Source: a virus. Taken from it: a stretch of DNA of 64,000 bases. The stretch lies in the IMG/VR virus record IMGVR_UViG_3300042374_000500, positions 1 to 64,000 of that record. The stretch is one strand, 5' to 3'. Under the pieces are notes generated by a model. That model saw only the letters and a list, made by a program, of their open reading frames with translations. It searched no databases and was not told the origin of the DNA. The position numbers and the translations under genes are program-made. Shown here in pieces: positions 29,817-40,800 of the stretch; positions within the stretch are counted from its first letter, which is position 1; every line of letters begins with the position of its first letter.

Positions 29817-32800
29817 ATGCCAGATCAATTTGAACAATATTACAAGTATTTAAAAGCTAATGGAGCTGACGTGGCACCAGATTTTAATTCATTTAAAAAT
29901 ACTTTATCTAATTACGATAATTCTTCTAAGTATTATTCATATTTAAAAGATAATCAATTTGATGTACCTGAAAGTTATGATTCTTTTGCAGATACATTTG
30001 GTTTAAAAAAAAAAGATGGTGGCATCGTATCTTCCCCTATTCCATCAAAATTACCATCTCAAGATTATCTTAGTCAAGGTCAAAAGTTTGCTGAAACTGC
30101 TTTTACGATTCCTACCGAAAAGAGGGAAAAGGAAAAGAAAATAAGAGTTAGTCCTAAATTATTTGGTCAACCCGGAACGGTTGATGTGGATATAATTGAA
30201 GAAGGCGAAGATGTTGGCTATAAAAATATAGCACAAAGATTTGCAAATGATCTTATTATAAGTGGTACAGATCTCGCATCAGGTATTTCTGAATTAATGA
30301 GAGATATGGGTGCGAAGCAAGCAAAAGGGATTGCAAAAATAACTGGAAGTAAAAAAGCACAAGAATTCGCTGAAACAAAAGGACAAGCATTATATACTCC
30401 GGAAGGTCAATTGACCGAATATGCTAAAAAAGCAACTTGGGCTACAGATCCAGAAGCTAAAACTATTCTTGGATTAAATGGTCTTAATGCGGATGCAAAA
30501 GAAATGCAAGAGTCTTACCAATTACCAGATACTGGTGTGGGTAAAACACTTACCGCACTTTCAAGTTTTGCTCCTGATATTTTAGCAACAGGATTACTTC
30601 CAGAAGCAAGAATTGCTGAAGGCGCAAGCGCACTTGCAAAATTAGGTTCTGGTTTATTCAATAATTTTACAAAATATTTAATAGTTAAAGATCCACTAGT
30701 TGCTTATAAAGAAGCCAAAAAGGCTGGAGCAACTGCAGGAGAAGCTGTAAAAGAGGTACCCGGAGCTGCTTTAAAAGGAGCTGTTACTGGTGTGACTCTT
30801 GCAGGTACTGGTATGTTAAGTTCTTTGGCTACTAAGGGCATCATGAATAGCGCTACTAAATATTTAGTAGGTGCTGCAAGTTCTTCTGCCCCATCTTCTA
30901 TGCTTAAAAAGGCAGCTGAAATAGGTTTGACTGGGAAGGGTGGATTTATAACAAAAGAAGGAGTTAATGCAATAACAGATGTTATTGGATATGGATTACT
31001 TTATCCAACAGGAGCTTCTTTGATTGAAAGAGGTGAATTGCCAAATGAAGAAGAAATAACTACTGGTATAGGTACAGCATTAGCTTTTAGAATTAAAGGC
31101 GCAATTGAAGGAGGCATCAAGTTTGGCGAATTAAATAAATTAGTTGAAGATGTGCAAAGCGCAAAGCAGGGTACAGCCTTTATTAATTTTATGAGAGCTA
31201 CTCCAGAAAGTATTCAAAAAGTATATAATAGTCCAGAAACAGCAAATGAACTTCAATTGCAGGCTCTGGAAGCTGCACAAAGGGCAAGAAAAGCCACAGA
31301 TTTAGAAGAAAAGCAAAAAGCAGTGATACAGGCTTCTACCTTGTCAAAGGCGGCAAATGTGAAGCAAATGGCTGATTATGTAGTTAATAATAAAAATGAT
31401 TTTCAAGAATTAAAAGAAAGCACACTCCCTGACGAATTTAAGCAAGCTTTTTTAGAAAAAGCAAATTTGGTTAATAAGAGTGTTAATCCAGTAGAAATAG
31501 AAAAAACAAATATTGGCAATAGAATTAAGCAAGCATCTGATTTTATAACACAAAAAGAAGCTGAATTAAATTCTACTCAAGATCCGGTAGCTAAAGCTGA
31601 AATACAAGTTCAATTAGAGCAAACCAATAAATTACTGAAGCAGCAAGAGCAGGCTTTAAGAGATTTAATATTTGAGCAAAAGCCGCCAAGAGATTTAGAT
31701 CTAAATGAAATAAATAGTATTAAAGAAAATAGAAAATTAGATAATCAAGAAATTGATTTGCAAATATCTAAGCTTGACAAAAACGATCCAGATTATAATG
31801 AGAAGTTAGAAAGCTTGTCTAAGAAAAAGGAAGAGCAAAATGATTATTATGATTCAGTTTTAAAATCTGCAAAAGAAACGGAAGATGTAGATATATCTGT
31901 AATTATGCCAGATGAAATGGCTGAAATTGAAAATATTGAAATAAAGCGTCCAAAAGAACAAAGTATAAATGAATTTGTTAATAGAATAGCAGCAGGAGAA
32001 AAAATGGAATCTCCTGAAGATTTACAATTTTACGAAAACAATAAAGATCAGGTAGAGGCTATATTAAAAGAAAAGGCAAAACCAGTAGAAGTTAAGCCTG
32101 AAATAAAAATTGAGCCTAAAAAGATAAGTATTGAAAATAAAGAATATACAACTAAAACAGGCAGACAAAAAGTTACATACGAGGATGGGCAGTTAATAGT
32201 AAGAGATATAAAAACAGGAAAAGAAGTTTCTGCTGCTACTCGTAAAAAAGCTATTGACGAATATGTAGATGCATTTGATTTTGAAAAAGGCAAAACAGCA
32301 GAAGAAAATATTACTGAATTACCGGAAGGATTAAATCCGGAAGAAGCTAATTTATTTATCATAGAAAATTCAGAGAATCCTCTTGAATTAGCAAGCATTT
32401 ATTTTTTTGAAGAACCATCTGGTAAAGCAGAAACGAAGGATCAAATGATTGGCGAATTTGGTTTAGGTAAAATAACGCAAGATAGTTTTAATAGATTTGG
32501 AGATAGAAATAAGGTAACGGGCGGAATGGCTAGAACATACTTTAAAAAAGATGGTTTACCGCTAGATGTTGCTGCAAAAGAAATGTCAGATTACTATGAA
32601 GTTGAAATAACTCCACAAGATTTGGCAGATTTTATTGTTAAGTATCCAAGTGGATCTCAGGCAGCTTTAAGACAATTTGAAACAAGAACTGCTAATGAAG
32701 CTGCTAATAAATTCAAAGAGCTTACTGGTCTTGATATAGACAGGAAGATGGCTGAAAAAATATTAAATGATAAAAAGAACAATTTAACAGATATTGAACA

Positions 32801-35800
32801 AGAACTTTTAAATGCAAATTATGAATCAGAACAACAATTCCAAGATGCCTACTGGGAAGCCTACAAAGCAATTGACAAAGGAGCAGAAGCTAGCCCTGTT
32901 AGTGAAATTAAGCCTACAGAAGCCACCGAAGAAAAAGTAGAGCTAAAAGAAGAAGTAGAGGTAAAGCCTAAAAAACCAATTAAGGAAGCTAAAGTTACGG
33001 AAGATGAAGCTATCAATATTGATCAAGTTTCAAATGAATTAATGCGTCAAGAGCTTGAGATGGCTGAATATGAGAAAATAAAGATTTCTGATAAAGACGC
33101 TTATGAAAAAGCAAAGAAGAGGTTATTGGAAGGTTATAATATAGAAAATCTGTTAAAAGATATAGAGTCTGGTAAAAAGAAAGTGATTGATGATGAGGAG
33201 TCTATTATGTTGGGAATAACTAATGGAACACTAGCTAAACAAATAGATAAAAATCCAAAGAATATTGATCAATTAGTTGATTTACGAAAGAGAGTAATTG
33301 ATGCATTGGATATTACCGGTAGTTCGCTTGGTAGGGCATTGAGAACAAGACAGTTGGCTATTAAGCCTATGGAAACATTATCTGATTTTATTCTTGACGC
33401 TCAAGATGCTGCTGGAGTAGATGTGCTTACACCTTCTCAAAAAGAAGAAGCTTTTAAAGATTATGAAAAATATAAAAAAGCATCAGAAGATTCCGAAAGA
33501 AAAATATTAGAATTAGAAGAATTAAATAGACAATTATTAGCTGAAAAAGAATTTAATTTAATAAAAAAATCTGTAGTAAAATCAAAGCAGAAAAAAGATT
33601 ATGCTAAAGAAAGAGATGAGGTAATTAATTCAATAAAAGACAAGTTAAAAAAGGCAAGAGCCGGAGAAAGCGGATTAATGGCTGTTCCTGTTCCTTATGC
33701 AGCAGAGCTTATTGCAATAAGTCCTGAAATAGGTAAGTTGACAAAATTATATATAGAGGAAGGCGTAGAAAAATTATCTGATGTAGTTTCTAAAATACAT
33801 GAAAACATTAAAAATGATATAGAAGGAGTTACAGAAAGAGATATTAGAAATGTAATTGCTGGTAAGTATAATAAGCCAAGACCGGCAAAATCGGATCTTG
33901 ATAGGAAAAAAGCATTGTTAAAGAGGGAAGCTGAATTATTAAATCAAATAGAACAGGTGCTTGCAGGCGAGCCAAAAGAAGAAAGGAAAGTAATACAGAA
34001 AAATCAAAGAATTAAAGAACTGCAAGATGAATTAAGAGCTGCACAACAACAAATGGGTTATGATGAAGTTACTAAAATTCAACAAGCTGAAAAAAGAGCA
34101 GAAACTAATATAGCAGAAATAGAGAAAAAATTAGAAGAGAATGATTTATCAATAAAGAGAGCAGAAAAAATAAGCAGTCCTAGATTAGAGGAATTAAGAG
34201 AAAAGCAAAAAGAATTGCGAAATGAATTAAAAAGAAGAAGATTAGAAGATGCTGGTGTTATTACAAATAAGGATAATGAATTAAAAAGATTGCAATCAGC
34301 TACCAAAAGAAATGAAACAGAGTCTAAGAAAATTGAAAAACAAATTGAAGAAAAAGATTTTGAAGATAAAATAAAGGCCCCATCTTTCTTAGAAAATGTA
34401 GAACTGCAAAAAAAATATCCAAAAGAATATAAAGAATTTTTAAATTCAATCGCTAAAAAAAGAGATATAAAATATGAATACGAAATAAAGAAAGCACAAG
34501 AAAGAATGGCAAGAGCTACTTCTGGCGAAAAACGTGCAAAATTTGCTAAAGAAGCGTTTAATACAGTAAAAGCGTTAAAATCTAGTATTGATAACTCTTT
34601 TGTCGGAGTACAAGGTGGATTGGCTTTTATGGCTAACCCATTGCAGGGTGCTAAAGCTCTTGTTGAATCCTATAAAGATATGGTTAATGAAGGAAGATTT
34701 AAAAGAGGTTTAGTTGAAATTTTTGAGAATAAAGAATTAATGGATTTGGTAGATAAATCAGGACTAGATATATTAAATCCACAAGAGATAGAGGAAAAGA
34801 GGAGAGAAGAATCTATGGGAGGTTCAAATTTGTTAGAGAGATCTTTAGGAGAAGTAAAAGGTGTAAAAATAATTCCAGCAAAAGTATTAACAGCTCCATT
34901 TGAAAGAGCTTATACAAGTATGGGAAATAATTTAAGGCTCAATATATTCTTAAAAAGAATAGCTCAATTAGAAAAAGAAGGCATTACTTATGAGAACAAT
35001 CCTGAAGAAATCAAAGCCGCAGCAAGGGCTGTTAATGAATTAACCGGAAGAGGTAAACTAGCTAAAGGTCTTGAAACGTCCGCTGAAAAGTTATCATGGT
35101 TAATCTGGTCGCCAAAATTATTAGCTTCTACAGTAAATTTATTAGGTATTAATGATATAGGTAGTGTTTTAATGATTAGCAAGGGGTATTATCGTAGATT
35201 ACCACCAAAAGCTTTCAAATTTGCTACTTCTCAATTAGCATCTGGTATCGGTATGGGCGTTTCTATTATGGCCGCAATTGCCTTATTAGATAAAGATAAG
35301 GAGGTTGATGCAGATCCAAGAAGTGTAACTTTTGGACAAATAAAAGATAAAATTACAGGTACTGCTGTTAATGTGTATGGTAGATTTACATCTGTTGTAA
35401 GATTTGTTACATTGATGGCTCTTGGAGTTAAAGAAGTAAGAGGTGAATTAAAGACTGTTGATACCGGCAAGGAATTTTTTAAATTTTTTAGAGGTAAATT
35501 TAATCCAGTAGCTGGAACCGCTTATGATGCAGTTATTACAAGAAAAACTTATGAAGGAAAGCCTTATGAATTAAGCGATTTACCTAAAGATTTGCTTGCC
35601 CCGCTATCGGTACAGGATATAAAAAAGTATTTAGAACAAGATGGCACTCTTGATATTTTGACTAAAGGCTTTGCTACATTTAATGGCTTGAAAGTAATGA
35701 ATGAAAAAGATTTTATACCTCAAACACAGCAAAAACTATATGAAAAAGGACTAACTTCCGACTATTTAGATAGACTATCAATTATAGATAGAAGAACCAA

Positions 35801-36083
35801 AAAACCTTTGACAAAAGAAGAATTTGCTAAATATTCAGATATGAGAGATGCTATTTTAAAAGAAGATTTAACAAGATTATACGAGGACGGTGTGCCAGTA
35901 CTAGGGGAGAGAAAATTAAAGCCTTATAATAAAGCCACAGTAGATGAAATAGACAAAGCTCTTGATTGGTTAAAATCTAAAGCTACTAGAGAAACTAAAG
36001 ATAAGTTATTTGGAGCTGAAAAGGTTTCAATGAAATCCGAGATAGATGAAGCCTATTATGAATTAATGAAAGAGAAATTCTAA
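29817..36083 (+). CDS. Giant (2088 aa) internal virion/ejection protein candidate
   Basis: The largest gene here. The N-terminus holds a duplicated 31-residue motif: YYKYLKANGADV at 8-19 with FNSFKNTL, and YYSYLKDNQFDV at 39-50 with YDSFADTFGL. A hydrophobic segment lies near residues 320-360, long charged coiled coils at ~480-760 and ~1190-1560, and an alpha-helical C-terminal part with a membrane-like stretch near ~1800-1825 (GIGMGVSIMAAIALL). Similar giant proteins in phages and conjugative elements have been called polyvalent or ejection proteins. I find no recognisable protease, transglycosylase or nuclease motif. Function is inferred from size and place. Confidence 0.6.
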   Translation: MPDQFEQYYKYLKANGADVAPDFNSFKNTLSNYDNSSKYYSYLKDNQFDVPESYDSFADTFGLKKKDGGIVSSPIPSKLPSQDYLSQGQKFAETAFTIPTEKREKEKKIRVSPKLFGQPGTVDVDIIEEGEDVGYKNIAQRFANDLIISGTDLASGISELMRDMGAKQAKGIAKITGSKKAQEFAETKGQALYTPEGQLTEYAKKATWATDPEAKTILGLNGLNADAKEMQESYQLPDTGVGKTLTALSSFAPDILATGLLPEARIAEGASALAKLGSGLFNNFTKYLIVKDPLVAYKEAKKAGATAGEAVKEVPGAALKGAVTGVTLAGTGMLSSLATKGIMNSATKYLVGAASSSAPSSMLKKAAEIGLTGKGGFITKEGVNAITDVIGYGLLYPTGASLIERGELPNEEEITTGIGTALAFRIKGAIEGGIKFGELNKLVEDVQSAKQGTAFINFMRATPESIQKVYNSPETANELQLQALEAAQRARKATDLEEKQKAVIQASTLSKAANVKQMADYVVNNKNDFQELKESTLPDEFKQAFLEKANLVNKSVNPVEIEKTNIGNRIKQASDFITQKEAELNSTQDPVAKAEIQVQLEQTNKLLKQQEQALRDLIFEQKPPRDLDLNEINSIKENRKLDNQEIDLQISKLDKNDPDYNEKLESLSKKKEEQNDYYDSVLKSAKETEDVDISVIMPDEMAEIENIEIKRPKEQSINEFVNRIAAGEKMESPEDLQFYENNKDQVEAILKEKAKPVEVKPEIKIEPKKISIENKEYTTKTGRQKVTYEDGQLIVRDIKTGKEVSAATRKKAIDEYVDAFDFEKGKTAEENITELPEGLNPEEANLFIIENSENPLELASIYFFEEPSGKAETKDQMIGEFGLGKITQDSFNRFGDRNKVTGGMARTYFKKDGLPLDVAAKEMSDYYEVEITPQDLADFIVKYPSGSQAALRQFETRTANEAANKFKELTGLDIDRKMAEKILNDKKNNLTDIEQELLNANYESEQQFQDAYWEAYKAIDKGAEASPVSEIKPTEATEEKVELKEEVEVKPKKPIKEAKVTEDEAINIDQVSNELMRQELEMAEYEKIKISDKDAYEKAKKRLLEGYNIENLLKDIESGKKKVIDDEESIMLGITNGTLAKQIDKNPKNIDQLVDLRKRVIDALDITGSSLGRALRTRQLAIKPMETLSDFILDAQDAAGVDVLTPSQKEEAFKDYEKYKKASEDSERKILELEELNRQLLAEKEFNLIKKSVVKSKQKKDYAKERDEVINSIKDKLKKARAGESGLMAVPVPYAAELIAISPEIGKLTKLYIEEGVEKLSDVVSKIHENIKNDIEGVTERDIRNVIAGKYNKPRPAKSDLDRKKALLKREAELLNQIEQVLAGEPKEERKVIQKNQRIKELQDELRAAQQQMGYDEVTKIQQAEKRAETNIAEIEKKLEENDLSIKRAEKISSPRLEELREKQKELRNELKRRRLEDAGVITNKDNELKRLQSATKRNETESKKIEKQIEEKDFEDKIKAPSFLENVELQKKYPKEYKEFLNSIAKKRDIKYEYEIKKAQERMARATSGEKRAKFAKEAFNTVKALKSSIDNSFVGVQGGLAFMANPLQGAKALVESYKDMVNEGRFKRGLVEIFENKELMDLVDKSGLDILNPQEIEEKRREESMGGSNLLERSLGEVKGVKIIPAKVLTAPFERAYTSMGNNLRLNIFLKRIAQLEKEGITYENNPEEIKAAARAVNELTGRGKLAKGLETSAEKLSWLIWSPKLLASTVNLLGINDIGSVLMISKGYYRRLPPKAFKFATSQLASGIGMGVSIMAAIALLDKDKEVDADPRSVTFGQIKDKITGTAVNVYGRFTSVVRFVTLMALGVKEVRGELKTVDTGKEFFKFFRGKFNPVAGTAYDAVITRKTYEGKPYELSDLPKDLLAPLSVQDIKKYLEQDGTLDILTKGFATFNGLKVMNEKDFIPQTQQKLYEKGLTSDYLDRLSIIDRRTKKPLTKEEFAKYSDMRDAILKEDLTRLYEDGVPVLGERKLKPYNKATVDEIDKALDWLKSKATRETKDKLFGAEKVSMKSEIDEAYYELMKEKF

Positions 36084-36092
36084 TAAAAATCT

Positions 36093-36100
36093 TATATTTG
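36093..36100 (+). promoter_or_regulatory. Late -7 box (TATATTTG) before ferritin
   Basis: TATATTTG lies 19 nt before the ATG at 36120 with no obvious -33 TTTG. It lets ferritin and the small gene behind it be transcribed separately from the giant gene upstream. Confidence 0.5.
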
Positions 36101-36119
36101 AACAAAAAAAAATATCAAT

Positions 36120-36614
36120 ATGTTACCAAAATCATTATTAAGCGCAAGCATGAAAAAAGGCTTACAAGATGCATTGCAAGTGGAATTATATCAATCAAAT
36201 CTATGGAAGCACCTTGCAAATAATCTTCAAAGATTAGGATTGTTTGGTAGTCAGAAATATTTTTTAGCCGAAAGTGCTGAAGAACTTACTCATTATCAAA
36301 TGATTGTGGAATTTATTAATGACATGGGCGATGTGGCTGATATGCCAAAAATAGAATCCGTAACTGATAAAATAAACTCTATTGGGGATGCCTTAGATTT
36401 AGGTTATGAAACAGAATTGGATGTATTAAACCAATATAAGGATTTATATAAAAAGGCAGAAGAGGAAGATTGTGTAGTTGCTCAATTTTTATTACAATTC
36501 ATAGAAATACAAAGAAAAGCAGTAGGTCAATACGGAGATTTATTATCCAAATACAAAATAGCTGAAGAAACTAAAGAAATTCTTGAATTTGATCAACATA
36601 TTAACGATTTATAG
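36120..36614 (+). CDS. Ferritin-like protein
   Basis: A 164-residue four-helix protein that aligns throughout with bacterial FtnA-type ferritin. Putative diiron ligands are Glu22 (VELYQSNLWKHL), Glu55 and His58 (AEELTHYQ), Glu99 (YETELDVL) and Gln131 (FIEIQRKA). The glutamate of FtnA helix D that completes site B appears to be replaced by a small residue, with Glu129 as a possible substitute, so ferroxidase chemistry may differ. It could store iron, protect against peroxide, or act in the virion. It has its own late-type promoter, between ejection and fibre genes. Ferritins are rare in phage genomes. Confidence 0.85.
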   Translation: MLPKSLLSASMKKGLQDALQVELYQSNLWKHLANNLQRLGLFGSQKYFLAESAEELTHYQMIVEFINDMGDVADMPKIESVTDKINSIGDALDLGYETELDVLNQYKDLYKKAEEEDCVVAQFLLQFIEIQRKAVGQYGDLLSKYKIAEETKEILEFDQHINDL

Positions 36615-36616
36615 TC

Positions 36617-36781
36617 ATGCCATATAAGTCAAAAGCACAACAAGCTTACTTCAATATTCACAAAAAAGAACTTGAAAAACAAGGGGTGGATGTTAATGAA
36701 TGGAACCAAGCTAGCAAGGGAAAGAAATTACCTGCTAAAGTTAGCAAGTTAAAAGCTATGAGGAAAAGAAAAATGGGGTAG
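36617..36781 (+). CDS. Small basic protein, unknown
   Basis: A 54-residue lysine-rich protein (MPYKSKAQQAYFNIHKKELE) with the PYKSKAQQxxF start seen in many small phage proteins, whose function I do not know. It begins 2 nt after the ferritin stop and ends 17 nt before the next promoter box, so it is co-transcribed with ferritin. Confidence 0.65.
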   Translation: MPYKSKAQQAYFNIHKKELEKQGVDVNEWNQASKGKKLPAKVSKLKAMRKRKMG

Positions 36782-36798
36782 ATTTCCTATATTTTTCT

Positions 36799-36806
36799 TA
36801 TATTTG
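36799..36806 (+). promoter_or_regulatory. Late -7 box (TATATTTG) before fibre genes
   Basis: TATATTTG lies 17 nt before the ATG at 36824. It probably drives the fibre cluster up to the terminator at 47423. Confidence 0.5.
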
Positions 36807-36823
36807 ATGTAAAATTTAATACA

Positions 36824-37342
36824 ATGCCCATAGTACCGAATTTTACAGCTAGCCAGTTTAGTGGCACACCATCGGTTATTACTTTAAGAGATACAAGTAC
36901 AGGTTCTGATGTTACTATTGCTAAGCGTAGAATTTATCTATTGCAAGCTAATGGTACTATGTTAGTTCCAGCTGGTACACTTACAACTTATATTGATTGG
37001 CCCTTAGCAAATACAAGTATTAGTTTAGATGTATTATCACAAGATAGTGCATTGAGTATTACTGTTCAATGGTTGACTTCTGCAAATGCAGTAGTTACAT
37101 CAAAAACAACTTCATTCGCATTTACTGCATACAACGAAACATTTTATTATGGATTAACAGAGAGTCAAGTTGCAAATTCAAATTTAAGCGCAAGTACGAA
37201 TTGGTATCAAACTAAATTAGTATTAAGAGTTGAACTTGATAGCGCAGACCAAGCAATTACATTTGCATCTGATATTTATTCAGCACAAGCTGCATTAAAT
37301 AGAGCGACATATATTTCTACTAACCAAGCTTTATTCTTTTAA
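36824..37342 (+). CDS. Virion protein near fibres, unknown
   Basis: A 172-residue beta-rich, Ser/Thr-rich protein (MPIVPNFTASQFSGTPSVIT). The pattern resembles small phage proteins with an Ig-like sandwich that lie near fibres (RDTSTGSDVTIAKRRIYLLQ). No motif is visible. It starts the fibre operon after a promoter and is followed after 2 nt by the next structural gene. Confidence 0.6.
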   Translation: MPIVPNFTASQFSGTPSVITLRDTSTGSDVTIAKRRIYLLQANGTMLVPAGTLTTYIDWPLANTSISLDVLSQDSALSITVQWLTSANAVVTSKTTSFAFTAYNETFYYGLTESQVANSNLSASTNWYQTKLVLRVELDSADQAITFASDIYSAQAALNRATYISTNQALFF

Positions 37343-37344
37343 AT

Positions 37345-37878
37345 ATGTTAGTTCCACAAACAGTAGTATCAATAGCGGAGATTTCGCAATACTTATGGAA
37401 TGATTCTATTCCTAAGCAAAATGTATTTTTTAATGGAAGCATTGACCCACGCAAAGCACAACAGCTTTACATGGAAAGAAAAGCTTTGCAATATGGTATT
37501 AACCAATCTTTAACAGGACTTCCGGGAACTTCTAATTATGTCTATGCTCTTTGTGGTTCTAAATTACAAGTAGCAATTGAAATATTAGGTAATGGTGGTG
37601 GCGGTGGTGGTGTAATACCGGGCGGTGGCGGAAACTTTAGTGTGTTTGAATATTCATCTAACGCAGTTGAAAATTCTGTTACAATATACTTCCCAGAAGC
37701 AGTTGGAAAAAGATGCGTAAATGCATTTAGACAAGGTAACAATATTGGTACTATATTAACAGCAGGAACACCAACTGGAAATCAAGTTGTTTGGGATAAA
37801 AATTCGGCATCATTAACAGTTGCTTCAACAGTTCGTTTTTACAATCAAGAATTTGTAAGAGTAGTTGTTCAACAATAA
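37345..37878 (+). CDS. Virion protein with Gly-rich loop
   Basis: A 177-residue protein with an N-terminal helical half, a Gly-rich hinge at ~91-102 (GNGGGGGGVIPGGGG) and a C-terminal beta half (FSVFEYSSNAVENSVTIYFP). The hinge suggests two domains joined flexibly, as in fibre adaptor proteins. It is directly upstream of the first fibre gene. The role is inferred. Confidence 0.55.
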   Translation: MLVPQTVVSIAEISQYLWNDSIPKQNVFFNGSIDPRKAQQLYMERKALQYGINQSLTGLPGTSNYVYALCGSKLQVAIEILGNGGGGGGVIPGGGGNFSVFEYSSNAVENSVTIYFPEAVGKRCVNAFRQGNNIGTILTAGTPTGNQVVWDKNSASLTVASTVRFYNQEFVRVVVQQ

Positions 37879-37890
37879 AAAGTTTTTACA

Positions 37891-40800
37891 TTGGCAATAC
37901 AGAATTTAATAACAGGTGAATTTCAGATAAGAAAATTAAATGGAGTTCTTGTAGCTAACAATGGTATCGTTGATGCAGTTGGTAATATTACATCTGGTAC
38001 GTCTGGTACAAGTGGTACAAGTGGTACAAGAGGTACTAGTGGTACTTCGGGTTTTGCTGGTACAAGTGCCATGATAGTTTATACATTTACAGCAATTCAA
38101 AATCAAACTACTTTTCTTGTTCCTAGTGGGTTTGTAAATAATATGATTGCTGTTTTTGTTAATGGCGTTAAATTATCACAATACGATTATATAACAGTAA
38201 ATGGTTTTAGTGTAGTTTTAAATAATCCTCTTGATGCGGGGGACATTGTAGAAATAGATAATTTTGTTGCTAATTATGTTTCTACTTCAGGAAGTTCGGG
38301 TACAGCTGGATCTTCAGGTACGTCTGGTACAACAGGTACTTCAGGTAGTTCTGGATCTTCAGGTACGTCTGGTACAACAGGTACTTCGGGTAGCTCTGGT
38401 ACTACAGGAACTGGCGGTACTTCAGGTACAACTGGTACTTCTGGTACTTCAGGCAGTTCTGGTTTTAGTGGAAATAGGTATTTTACTACATCTAATACTG
38501 TATTTACTTTAGGTAATTCTGGTACTTTGATTGTAGGGACAAATTTATCATTTAGTCCTGCACAATCAATAATTATTGTTTACGATAATACAAACTTCCA
38601 AGAGTGTGAAGTTATTTCATATAATTCAACAACTGGGCAATTGCAATTTGCAGAACCCAACAGAACAGTTGGTTCGGGTACTTATTCAAACTGGTCAGTT
38701 AACTTAGATGGCGCAACTGGAGCAGCAGGGACTTCAGGAAGTTCAGGAACATCTGGTTCTACAGGAACATCCGGTACAACTGGTACTTCCGGAACTTCTG
38801 GTACTTCTGGTACTTCCGGAACATCCGGAACTTCTGGTACAACTGGAACTTCTGGTACAACTGGCACTTCCGGAACATCTGGAACTTCAGGTAGTTCTGG
38901 TTCAAGTGCTACAAGCGGTACTTCTGGTACTTCTGGTACCTCTGGCACAACTGGTACATCAGGGACAAGTGGAACTTCAGGAACTTCAGGAACTTCAGGT
39001 ACTACTGGAACGTCAGGTACATCTGCAATAGATGGTACTAGCGGCACGTCAGGTACAACTGGAACATCAGGAACTAGTGGTACATCAGGAACAAGCGGAA
39101 CAACAGGTACAAGCGGTACGTCAGGTACTTCAGGGGCAAATGGTATGAATGGAGTTGCAGGAGGTCTTGTGTACTATCTAAATCAATCTTTAAATACAGA
39201 TACTCCGTTTGGCAGTCCAACATATAAGCAATGGTCGTCAAATCCAACGGGAGGCGCAGAGCAATCGGTAGCATTAAATAATGTACCCAACAACACAAGA
39301 ACTCTTATTGCTACTTATGCGACTGATTCAGGAGTACCTAATGTCACCACAATACCTTCAGGGTTATGGGCGTGGACAACACATTTTGACATAAACCATA
39401 ATTGTGATTTAGCGGTAGATGTTGAACTTTACAAATATACAACAGGCGGGGTATCAACACTTTTAGGTACTACTAACATAGATACTGAACCAGTATCGTC
39501 AAATACTATTAAAGAATTTTTTACTGATTTATTTTTAATATCACAATCTTTAAACGCTACCGATAGACTTTATTGCAAAATATATGTTCTGCATAGTCAT
39601 GGTGGGAATGCTGATATAAATTTTTATACTGAAGGAATAAGTAATTACTCTTTTGCACAAACAACATTCAATCCACCAAGTGGTACGTCTGGTACTTCTG
39701 GTACTTCAGGAATAGATGGAACTTCCGGATCTAGCGGTTCTTCAGGTACATCTAGTACATCTGGAACTTCTGGTACGACAGGTACATCTGGAACTTCAGG
39801 TGAAAATGGTACAAGCGGTAGTTCTGGAACTTCAGGTTCTAGCGGAACTACAGGTACTTCTGGTACTTCTGCAACTTCAGGTACAACCGGTACTTCTGGA
39901 ACTTCAGGTGAAAATGGCACAAGTGGCACATCTGGTACAACCGGTACGTCTGGAACTTCAGGAACTTCTGGATCTTCAGGGGTTACTGGTTCTTCAGGTA
40001 CAAGTGGAACTACAGGTACATCTGGTACAAGCGGAGCTACTGGTTCTACTGGTACAAGTGGTACATCTGGAGTCACTGGATCTAGTGGTACTTCTGGTAC
40101 AAGTGGCGCTAATGGTACAAGTGGCGTTAATGGTACAAGTGGAAGTTCGGGAAGTAGTGGAGTATCTCCATCTGTATCAGGGTTTTTACCTTTAACTGGT
40201 GGAACATTAAGTGGTACTCTTTATTCTACTTACAATACTGCTAGTGGTATAGCTAATAACGGTTTCAATGTTGCAAAAACCATAATTGGTAATTTACATA
40301 TACAAAACGGAGACGGTACTAATGGTAATAACAGGCAAGCAGCTTTAACATTTCAAGGGGGTAATGCAAGCGAGGCTCAAGCAGGCATTTATGTGTCTAA
40401 TAATAGTACTACAGGTACAGCTATGGGCTTTGCTACAACAGATTCATATGCAACAGGCCCACAATTATTTTTAACTGCTACTAATGCGGGTCAAGTAACT
40501 TTCCCAAGAGCTTTAGTTCAAGTAAATGGATATTTAAGAACAGCAGGGGCAACATCTAATACAGTGTTATTTAACAATTCAGGCTCTTCTGTTGATTTTG
40601 GTAATGTTTTAGGACAAGGAAGTACAGGTAGAAGTACATTTTTTAGAGGGGCTTCAGCTCTTGTTTCTGTATGGTGGGGTACTACTGATGGTAATGGTAA
40701 CAACATACCATATGCAGCAATAGATGCAACAGCTGGTGAGTTTAAGTTTTATAGAAATACAGGTGGAACTGGTGGTGGAACATGGACAAATATTATGACC

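Noticed and set aside
37996-40165. CRISPR array or satellite DNA
   Set aside because: The short 9-nt periodicity is protein-coding with synonymous variation and has no spacer-repeat alternation.
38682-40195. Long reverse- and other-frame reading frames over the fibre repeats (for example Pro-Glu-Val-rich)
   Set aside because: They are artefacts of the 9-nt periodic GTSG coding DNA, which keeps all frames open. The same occurs at 43576-44629. The forward fibre frames have S74 domains and continuous context.
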